Positions 56,342-64,000 of a DNA stretch of 64,000 bases are shown in pieces; the stretch's first letter is position 1, and each line of letters starts with the position of its first letter. The DNA lies in NCBI GenBank assembly GCA_949752735.1, contig OX457036.1, positions 1,252,620 to 1,316,619 on the forward strand, in the 5' to 3' direction. The position numbers and the translations under genes are program-made. Source of the stretch: Lumbricus terrestris. Its lineage: Eukaryota > Annelida > Clitellata > Crassiclitellata > Lumbricidae. Below the pieces are notes generated by a model that searched no databases, was not told the DNA's origin, and worked only from the letters and a program-made list of their open reading frames with translations.

Positions 56342-56362
56342 GCTTCGTGAAGGTGATCAACC
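56341..56362 (+). promoter_or_regulatory. Candidate 3' splice site and 20-nt leader, dioxygenase copy 4
   Basis: cttgattatttttgcttag (AG at 56,341-56,342), then 20 nt ending gatcaacc before ATG. Confidence 0.6.
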
Positions 56363-57382
56363 ATGTCCGCTGAGTTGGAAATCCTTGACCTTCCAGAAGG
56401 GGTTAAATCGGTGAACATAAAGGAGCAAAAAATCTTTGACGGTCTTTCATTTCCGTTAATACTGAGTCCTGCAGATGACTTCAAGGACAAAGATTCCGAG
56501 TTCTGGAATGAATGGGTCAAGAGGAACCTCAAGGTCATCGAAAGCCTTCTCCTCAAGTACGGAGCCATCCTCTTCCGAGGATTTCCTTTTGACACAGCAG
56601 AAGACTTTGACGAATTTTCCAAGGCCTACGGCTACGATCCGTTCCTCGACGTGGCCGGCATAGGCGTGAGGAACAACGTAGTTGGCAATGTTTACACGGC
56701 AACCGAGTCTGCTCCTGGAGCCTTGATCCCATTCCATCACGAGATGGCACACCTCAACGATAACCCTCACATCCTATTCTTCTACTGCGACCTTCCGGCC
56801 AAAGAAGGTGGCGACACTCCACTCGCCCTTTCGAACGTCATCTACCGTAAGATGGCAGAGCGAGAACCAGATTTCGTCAGACGCCTGGAAAAGGAGGGAG
56901 CGCGCTATCCCAGGGTTGCTCCAGATGGAGATGATCCCAGCACTGGATTTGGACGAAGCTGGCAATCAACATTCTTCACTTCCGACAGAGAGGAAGCTGA
57001 ACGTAAAGCCAAGGCATCCGGATACGACTTCGAGTGGTTGCCAGACGGATCTATGAAAACGTTGACGGAGGTCCTTCGGGCAATTCGTCTCGACAAGAGA
57101 ACGGGGAAGAAGATGTGGTTCAACTCGGTCTTCACATATGCTATGGTTTCACAGCACGACGTTACAAAGGCAGCCATCTTCCCAAACGGTGACACCATGA
57201 GCGCTGAGGTGCTTGAGACGATGAAGCAGGTCATAGATGAGGTCAGAGTGTCCTTCAACTGGCAAAGGACGGATGTCGTCATTATTGACAACCGGGCCGT
57301 CCAGCACTCCAGGGGCGATTTCTTCGTTCCACCGAGGCGCATAATGGCCAGTTTGTATAAGGACCAATACGGTTCTATTTGA
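56363..57382 (+). CDS. TauD/clavaminate synthase-like dioxygenase, copy 4
   Basis: 339 residues, single exon. It has His125-x-Glu127 in PFHHEM, the distal His315 in DNRAVQHSR, and VPPRRI at 322-327. It is closest to copy 3 over the N-terminal 130 residues (both have YDPF and FRGFPFDT), and both share KTLTEVLRAIR in the second half. The C-terminus ends KDQYGSI where the others end KDHQGP(I/L). Complete ligand set, so a functional Fe(II)/2-oxoglutarate oxygenase is expected; substrate unknown. Confidence 0.94.
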   Translation: MSAELEILDLPEGVKSVNIKEQKIFDGLSFPLILSPADDFKDKDSEFWNEWVKRNLKVIESLLLKYGAILFRGFPFDTAEDFDEFSKAYGYDPFLDVAGIGVRNNVVGNVYTATESAPGALIPFHHEMAHLNDNPHILFFYCDLPAKEGGDTPLALSNVIYRKMAEREPDFVRRLEKEGARYPRVAPDGDDPSTGFGRSWQSTFFTSDREEAERKAKASGYDFEWLPDGSMKTLTEVLRAIRLDKRTGKKMWFNSVFTYAMVSQHDVTKAAIFPNGDTMSAEVLETMKQVIDEVRVSFNWQRTDVVIIDNRAVQHSRGDFFVPPRRIMASLYKDQYGSI

Positions 57383-58150
57383 AACCAAACAGCGATGAAT
57401 GTTGTGGTAATGAACGTTGCGATTGCAACGTTAGGCACGACTGAGAGACGATGCCAATGCCTAGACTATTGTATTTTTTGCTATGCTTCATGTTTTTGTA
57501 ATCACTCGAAGAATAATTAACATTTGAACTTTGTTTTGCAAGATGACGCGAGTCAGTATGTGGGCGGAATCCGTGAGAGTTTGTTTCACTCGCGGGATAA
57601 ACTTTATGACTATAATTTCCACATCTAATAATAATTATTATTGTATTTATCATCGAATCACAGAATTTAATCGCGACCAAGAAATGAAATGCGCGGATGG
57701 GCCAATTTAGGAGTAGCATATATAGATCTTTACGTTGTGCATATAATGCCATACAGTGACCATTCATTGCATCCTTACCTACATCAATTCCTTAACAGTG
57801 CGTGCTACACAGAGCACCCTAATAATATAACATAAACGAATAACCAAAATCTTATATATATATATATATATATATATTTCAGTAAGTCTGTGTGTTTGTT
57901 TGTTTGATTGTTGGTTTGTTAGCTATGCACGGCCACAGTTTTGAAGCAATCGACACCAATCCTTCGCAGAGGGTCGGGGTCGACCCGACACAGGTTATTG
58001 GGGGGTCGACGAATCTCTGCCACCATGGGGCCCGGGTGGGTGGGGGCAAAACCCCTTATTTCCCTACTTTTTCAGCCTTTGCCATGCATAGTTTCACACT
58101 TATTCATCTGAAACGTTCCAACTACACAGATTTTACACGGGCCACCGCGC
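57383..58150. other. 3' flank of copy 4 and spacer
   Basis: A 28-bp (TA)n run at 57,853-57,881. 57,970-58,055 has two gtcgac/gggtcg-rich inverted words. No gene recognised. Confidence 0.4.
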
Positions 58151-58206
58151 CTCCACCAAACACACACCTCGGCCCACAGGGCCGAGGTGTGTTTGGGGTG
58201 GAGGGG
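58151..58206. repeat. GC-rich perfect hairpin at the head of a minisatellite
   Basis: ccaaacacacacctcggccc, then a 4-base loop acag, then ggccgaggtgtgtttgg. The arms pair over about 17-18 bases with one dinucleotide slip and extend weakly with cctccac/gtggagg. It could form a stable cruciform or, if transcribed, a stem-loop. Confidence 0.85.
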
Positions 58207-58861
58207 GGGAGGGGTGGGGAAAGAAAGTTTTTTTCCCGAAAACCAAAATTTTACGGGTGGCTTACCGGTGGAGGTCGGAGTGTGGTGGGGTGTCGTGGTG
58301 TGTGGTGGGAGGTCGAGGGGTGGGAGAGTGGGGGAGGGATGGAGGAGAGGGAAAGGAGAATTGGGGGAAGAAAGTTTTTTCCCGAAAATCAAAATTTCAC
58401 CGGTGGCTTACCGGTGGAGGTCGGAGTGTGGTGGGGTGTTGTGTAGTGTGGTGGCGGGTGGGAGAAAGGAAGGGGTGGGTGCAGGGGTGGGGTGGGGGAA
58501 ATTGGGGAAGAAAGTTTTTCCCGAAAATCAAAATTTCACGGGTGGCTTACCGGTGAAGGTCGGAGTGTGGAGGGGTGGAGGGGGGTGGAAGAGTGGGGGT
58601 GGTGGGGAGTGAGGGTGGGAAATTGTTTCCGAAAATCAAAATTTCACGGTTGGCGTACCGGTGGAGGTCGGAGAGTGGTGGGGTGTCGTGGGTGTGGCGG
58701 GAGTGGAGGGGTGGAGGAAGTGGGAGAGTGGAGTTGGGGAGTGGGGGGTGTGGAGTGGGGGAGGAAGAAATTTTCCCCGAAAATGAAAATTTCACGGGTG
58801 TCTTACCGGTGGAGGTCGAAGTGTGCTGGGGTGTCGTGGTGTGTGGTGGGAGGTCGAGCAA
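58195..58861. repeat. G-rich minisatellite, about five copies of 110-145 bp
   Basis: Units share ccgaaaatcaaaatttcacg, ggtggcttaccggtggaggt and cggagtgtggtggggtg, starting near 58,237, 58,382, 58,520, 58,630 and 58,778, with variable G-rich spacers that cause the length changes. Open frames across it are compositional. It ends exactly where a LINE fragment begins. Confidence 0.9.
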
Positions 58862-59675
58862 GATCAACCATTTCAGTCGCAGTAGGCGAGTCATTTGGCA
58901 AGTCGACGGGCTCTTTGATAATAGGCGCTCGATCCTGGCTCGGTCCTGAGCAGTCGTAAAACCCCACCAGGCAGGAGCAGCATACATCATTCTGGAAACA
59001 CAAGTTGCTCTTGTAACTGTATGAAGAGCATCCGGTGATAGTCCATGAGCTCTCAACGCTCGCAGGGCATGAAGGGACCCGGCACAAGAGGAAACCACAT
59101 TGTCTACATGAGAGGTGACTCGAAGATCAGAGTTAAGGGTTACTCCAAGTATATTTATCGACGTTACTCTTTGCAGTCCACCCATGAGTTCTGGAACATC
59201 CACACTTTGACGACAGGAGACGATCGTTTCTCTCGACTTTGTAGTGTTCAGTCAAAGGTTGTTTTTGGCTGCCAAGCTCTTAACCGAGTCAAGTTCTTTA
59301 CTGATTGTTTTGCGCATTAATGAGCCAATGAGCAGACATGAGTTATTGTGTCATGTGGGAATTTCACTATGCAATTTTTAGGGTTAATCGGCTGAAGATC
59401 AGAAGCATCAATTAAATATGACGATGGTCGAATCCCAAATTCCTGGACTATGCTACAGTTGATGGTCCGGATCGAGGAGAGGTCTCCCTGGAACCTGTTG
59501 ATATGACTTCTGTCTTTGAAAAAGGTTAAGAGCCAGTTATAAACAAATCAGGAATGTCTAGTTCCGATAGCTTTAAAGGAAGTGAAGAGTGCCGGACCAT
59601 GTCGAATGCTTTTGAAAAATCAAGGGAGATTAATGTTACATAGTTATTTTCCTGAAGGAGACTAGCCTATATCGT
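58862..59675 (-). mobile_element. LINE reverse transcriptase remnant, degenerate
   Basis: Minus strand: VTLISLDFSKAFDMVRHSSL (near 59,645-59,585), a decayed active-site region IVKFPHDT (near 59,365), then VTSINILGVTLNSDLRVTSH (near 59,160-59,100) and RMMYAAPAWWGF (near 58,985-58,955). The FADD catalytic motif is altered to FPHD and there are frameshifts and stops, so it is inactive. It is a different family from the LINE at 1-2053. Confidence 0.82.
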
Positions 59676-62600
59676 TTAATTACAAAGATACAATTAAACT
59701 AAAATTTATAATTGATTAATAACAGGGGTCGGTCCTTCTTCCGGACGCAGGATTATAGCCTCGGCAGATATAACTCAGCATTATTTTGTCAAAGAACTTG
59801 GGTACTGTCAGGACTTAAGCCATGGACGAAATTTCACCAAATTTTACCTAGTGATACCTAGAACCGAATGTTGTCAAACGCGCCCATTTCCGCCTTTTGA
59901 AAACGATCCGGAATTGATACAATCAATTTTTCTTATTTTATCAAAATGCACTGAAATAAGGCGAAAAATATCCGTACACGTACACCGGAATCCACATTAA
60001 GGATATGCGGCTATCTACAGATTTTATAGCGCAATACTACGATAATCTTCTAGCGCAACATTTACAAATTCTGTAGCGCAGCGTCTTGCACAAGGAATAA
60101 TTAAAAACTGCGAAACCGGCAGATAGTCATTGTATTGTTAATAAATTACTGCTCCGATATCCAGTGTATCCCAAGCATTCTTGCTCCGACATTCTCGATG
60201 TTTTTCTGTCTTTGATTACAGATAAAAATCATTAAAAGATATCAACTCATAATCAGAATTATCAGGAAATTAACTTTCAATCTATTCTGCACTTTCCGAT
60301 ACTCACTGTGTTGTTCATAATTATTTAGATTTTTGGTGCCTTCCATGATTTCTAATCCTCAACCAAACTCGTGTCAGAATCATCCACTCTATGATCTCTG
60401 CCAACCAGCTTTTGAATCTTTTGAATTAATTGGGCAACTCAAGCTGGTGCTAAGTGCTTATCTTTAAAGTGAAGCTTTATAAGCTTGGGACTAATGACTG
60501 GGTGCGGATAGGGTGAAATAACAAGATCATAATAGTATTGTTCATATTAGACTATTTTATACAAATTCTATTTTCACGTTTTTGCCCGATGAAAAACAAC
60601 TTATAAACTGAATACTGTTGTTGGTACCTTTTCCAAGAGAATTTTTATTTTGTGAATAGTTGCGTGACTTTCCTTAAATTGCTGCTGTCGTTATTTTATA
60701 CCTTTTGCGGGCTATTATCTAATAAGAATAATTCTTACTTACAAACTCACATGGCTGTAGTAATAAACATTGAAGCGAAATGTTATTGGCTTGACTGTAT
60801 TTCATGAGGTTTTAAAATTGATAGGCCTAATAGGGTCGTTTTCCAATGTCGGGGATAAGTGCTTTTGACTACATTCTGTCCCAGGTAAGCCCCATCAGGA
60901 TATAAAAATTGTTGAAAGTTGGCTCATGGCGTAAGTCCGGACCCAAAGGAGAACAGAATTTAGAGAAGTGTAGAATAATATAATGATATTGATGTGGAGT
61001 TATTTATTTTTCTTACCTTTGTTCAGATCTTAAAGTTGAAATAACTTTTGCCACCTTTACATAATATCATTTAAAAATAATACCATTACTAATAAAACTA
61101 TTTTTAATATGCACCAAGGTTTCCGATACAGCGGCAATAACATTGCAAGTCGAGCTCTGTAATATTATATTTCACTTGAAAGTTCAGAACCTGATTTCGC
61201 TTCTGAACGGAGGTCTACCAGTTGTGGACATTGTGAATCAACTTCCAGATGCCACTTCTACCTGCAGTTGCGCCAGGTACCATTAAAACGATGCAATCTG
61301 TCGTTTTGTGCATCAGTTACTATTCTTACAATCACTTTACGGTCTACATGATGAGTTTAATGCAATGCATTTTCAATCTTTGTTGGTCTCAAAAATAATG
61401 TTCCAGATGCTTCAGATCCAATCCATCATTAACTGCGCTGCGCAAGTCATAAACAATTAGCCAAGTTAATATTTGTAAATAATTGAAAATGCACTATATA
61501 TACCCCTGCCCATCTCATTCGCTACCCTCCTCGTCCTCTCTCTCTCTCCCACTCCCTCTTCCACTTCCTCTCCCTTTCCTTGTTCCCTCCCTCTCCCTCT
61601 CCCTCTCCGCCTCCCGCTCTTTCTACCTCTCCCTATCCATCTTGTCCCTCCTCTTCTTCCTCCTTCCCCTCTCTCTCTCTCTCTCTCTCTTGTGACTTTG
61701 TTTGATAAGCGCTGAGACTGGCGTAGTCCAGAAGTCAAAGACTAAAATCAAACGAACCACAAAAACAATGGTTTTTTAAAAATCCGTTGTAGTTATATTT
61801 TTTACTCTTCTAACCTTGACTCGCAGCGAATGTAGACCAAGTAAACATTCTTTAGACCTCACACAGAGTTCGTTTGGACTCCGTTTGAAGAGCGTAATTC
61901 GTTTTGCACGCCTAGTAGTGTAAGTTCAATATCACAATCTCTATCGTTTGAACATAATTATTCGTACATAGGCCCACATTAACCCGTTTTTGCCCAGTGT
62001 TCCATTATTGGAACATTTTATAAAAAAACATTATTTATTTGCAATGTAGCACTATTCAGTGAATATAAATCATTTCCTGTCATCGTAAACTGTTTTTCTA
62101 AGACATAGAATGACATGTTACAAGTTGAAATATCGCAAAGGATAAAAAGTTATTAGTGTTTTACCATGTTCAGGCACAGCGACATGTCGCGAACGTGGGG
62201 TATCTTAAAAAGTTAATATCTCCTACAAATATGCGACTATTCTTGAAATTAAGATATGATTTTACTCAGTTTAAAGAGCGATTTCCAAGGTTGTATTGCT
62301 TGGTGGTTAATTATTTTACACTAAAAAAATATTTCATAAGAAAACCTGCAATTTTCTAAAAAAACTCCAATTTTTCGGGGCAAAGGAAGACATTAATATT
62401 TTTCAAAACTGTTTTGATATTTCTTGACCCCATACCATAAGACAACTTTTTATTGCTATTGCATTTTCGATTTCTAATATTCGTGTTTTTCACTCCACCC
62501 TATTGTACATGAGTTCAGTAAACCAATCAGAGTCAGATGATTTGTTTTTAAAAGATAAGTCTTGAGCGGTGGCACAAAAAGTTTGCAAAGATGTCGCAAT

Positions 62601-62774
62601 TTATTCTGATCGTAAGTTGGTCCTGCGACACTGTCGCGAGAATAACTACACGAAACCAGCCTCCATTATCTTATTGAGAGATGACGTTAATGTATCGATC
62701 ACTTGATCATGATCATCATGATTAGCCGTTGTTTGGATATTATTGTAATTGTCATAATCATAGTCGCATCAAAC
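59676..62774. other. Long spacer before dioxygenase copy 5
   Basis: No gene or repeat family recognised apart from a CT-rich tract at 61,532-61,692. AT-rich elsewhere. Any 5' exon of copy 5 could lie here. Confidence 0.4.
61532..61692. repeat. (CT)n/(CCCTCT)n polypyrimidine tract
   Basis: About 160 bp with few purines, ending in a pure (CT)n run at 61,672-61,690. Low-complexity translations are artefacts. Confidence 0.93.
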
Positions 62775-62845
62775 CCAATTTCATTTTATAAAGCGCTTCT
62801 AGCAGAAAGAGTCTTTTAGAAGCGCTCCCAGTGCGTGCAACCTCA
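62775..62845 (-). mobile_element. LINE 3'-end fragment
   Basis: tttcattttataaagcgctt, then ttttagaagcgctcccagtg, the shared 3'-terminal motif in inverse orientation; short and without coding part. Confidence 0.5.
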
Positions 62846-62965
62846 AGATAAAAGGCACGTATTTCAGACGAGAGAAAGATGAGGAAAGACTACAAGAGAC
62901 GAAGACAGAGCGAGCTGATGGTTGATATTGTGTCGACGGATTACTGGATTGGTGGCCTATCTCAC

Positions 62966-63202
62966 TTGATTGAATGATTGATTGATCGATTGAACGATTG
63001 CTTGATTGATTTGTTGATTGATTGATTGATTGATTGAACGATTGAGTGATTGAGTTATTGAACGATTGAGTGATTGATTGATTGAACGATTGATTGATTG
63101 ATTGGATTGATTGATTGAGCAATTGATTGATTGATGGATTGATTTGTTGATTGATTGATCGAACGATTGATTGATTGATTGAACGATTGATTGATTGATT
63201 TT
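62966..63202. repeat. (GATT)n microsatellite upstream of dioxygenase copy 5
   Basis: About 235 bp of gatt units with gaac variants at intervals (attgaacgattg recurs). It ends 27 bp before the candidate splice acceptor of copy 5. Confidence 0.95.
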
Positions 63203-63227
63203 GTCTATTCTTCCACTGATTGTGCAC

Positions 63228-63248
63228 AGCGCCCAAAATCAATGAACA
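63228..63248 (+). promoter_or_regulatory. Candidate 3' splice site and 19-nt leader, dioxygenase copy 5
   Basis: tattcttccactgattgtgcacag (AG at 63,228-63,229), then 19 nt to ATG at 63,249. An out-of-frame ATG lies at 63,242. Confidence 0.55.
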
Positions 63249-64000
63249 ATGCAGCATGGATCGGATGTTCTTGAGATTCCAGAAGGTGTCAAATCGGTGA
63301 GCATCAAGGAACAGAAAGTCTTCGACGGTCTTTCATTTCCGTTGATACTGAGTCCTTCAGATGACTTAAAGGACACGGACGCCCTGTTCTGGAATGAGTG
63401 GGTGAAGAAGAACCTCAAGGAAATCGAGAACCTTCTCCTCAAGTACGGAGCGATCCTCTTCCGAGGTTTTCCCTTTGACACACCGAAGAACTTCGACGAA
63501 TTCGTCAAGTCCTACGGCTACGATCCATTCAATAACATATACGGTATAGGTGTAAGAGATCATGTAGTGGGAAATGTCTATACGACCTATGAGATACTTC
63601 CAGGCGGTGGGATTCCGTTTCATCATGAGATGGCACATGTCAAAGATCACCCCCCTTTCAAACATCATCTACCGAAAGAGGGCAGAGCGAGTCCCTGATT
63701 ACGTCAGCCGCCTCGAGAAGGAGGGACAGCGCTACTACAGGATCGCATCGAATGGAGACGATGCAAGAAATGTGTATGAACGGGGCTGGCGGTCGATGTT
63801 CTCCGCCTCTAGCAAGGAAGAAGTCGAGGAGAAGGCGAAATCTTTGAGCTACGATTTCGAGTGGCTCGAAGACGGATCGTTTAAAACTACAACAGAAACA
63901 CTTCCAGCTATCCGCGCCGATAAGAGAACTGGAAAGAAAATATGGTTCAATGCTGTCTTCCCATATGCAGTAGCTGATCATCAACTACTCAAGCGTGACG
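63249..64000 (+). pseudogene. TauD/clavaminate synthase-like dioxygenase, copy 5, frameshifted by a 59-nt deletion, runs off the window
   Basis: The frame is intact from ATG to residue 134, including PFHHEM (123-128, His125-x-Glu127). It then shifts, because about 59 nt encoding the LFFYCDLPAKEGGDTP segment are missing near 63,650-63,658, and a stop follows at 63,696-63,698. After the deletion the normal sequence resumes in another frame (IIYRKRAERVPDYVSRLEKE, then GDDARNVYERGW...DFEWLEDGSFK) and stays open to base 64,000. The only visible lesion is thus this one deletion. The missing block forms part of the core near the iron site. It is either a recent pseudogene or an assembly error. Confidence 0.85.

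Noticed and set aside
39375..57382. Dioxygenase genes as processed retrocopies or bacterial contamination
   Set aside because: No poly(A) tails or target duplications were seen, each has a splice-acceptor-like site before the ATG, and they are embedded in eukaryotic repeats.
58187..58959. Gly-rich open frames of up to 155 codons
   Set aside because: They are compositional products of the G-rich minisatellite and change frame between units.

Overview
This is metazoan nuclear DNA. It has split genes with GT-AG introns, about 40% GC, very many trinucleotide and tetranucleotide microsatellites, several non-LTR retrotransposon families and many short terminal-inverted-repeat DNA transposons. The gene content is an APP-family gene, an Ig-domain exon resembling IGSF9/turtle, and clavaminate-synthase-like dioxygenases. 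Together with the frequent taggccta-type words, it suggests a marine invertebrate, most likely a deuterostome such as an echinoderm. That assignment is an inference and cannot be proven from this window.

Layout. 1-2053 (minus) is an intact stretch of LINE ORF2, cut off by the window edge. 3493-3751 (minus) is one Ig-domain exon. 5636-8049 is an R2/R4-type LINE with a C-terminal restriction-like endonuclease; it lies between two (TAA)n arrays and is inactivated. 8-21 kb is gene-poor and repeat-rich. It holds hAT-type MITEs with perfect 8-bp target duplications, a 44-bp minisatellite, a palindromic element with a higher-order 35-bp repeat, LINE 3' ends, and a DNA transposon whose left end is a four-copy 171-bp repeat.

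21,583-32,937 (plus) is an amyloid precursor protein (APP) family gene that I could assemble from ten exons (607 codons plus stop). It has a signal peptide, a complete six-cysteine growth-factor-like domain, an E2 domain, a transmembrane helix and a cytoplasmic GYENPTY tail. Exon phases match vertebrate APP throughout. No copper-binding domain is encoded: the growth-factor-like exon splices in phase straight to the E2 exon. One intron seems to use a GC donor. The introns carry MITEs, a LINE 3' end and a 1.96-kb transposon that splits a minisatellite and itself contains a nested MITE.

39.3-64 kb (plus) is a tandem family of five Fe(II)/2-oxoglutarate dioxygenase genes of the TauD/clavaminate synthase-like type, each with an uninterrupted coding exon. 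Copies 2, 3 and 4 look intact. Copy 1 has Gln-Gln-Glu in place of the iron-binding His-x-Glu. Copy 5 has lost about 59 nt just after that motif and is frameshifted. All five have a splice-acceptor-like sequence 18-20 nt before the ATG, so a 5' noncoding exon is likely. Copies 2 and 3 are separated by 9.3 kb that includes a 3.8-kb foldback element. Its long arms are tandem repeats full of ATGGCGG (YY1-like) motifs. The region between copies 3 and 5 holds more MITE and LINE debris and a GC-rich minisatellite.

No tRNA, rRNA, CRISPR array or bacterial-type operon was recognised. The genes are not obviously functionally linked: APP is a membrane receptor-like protein, and the dioxygenases are a locally amplified enzyme family of unknown substrate.
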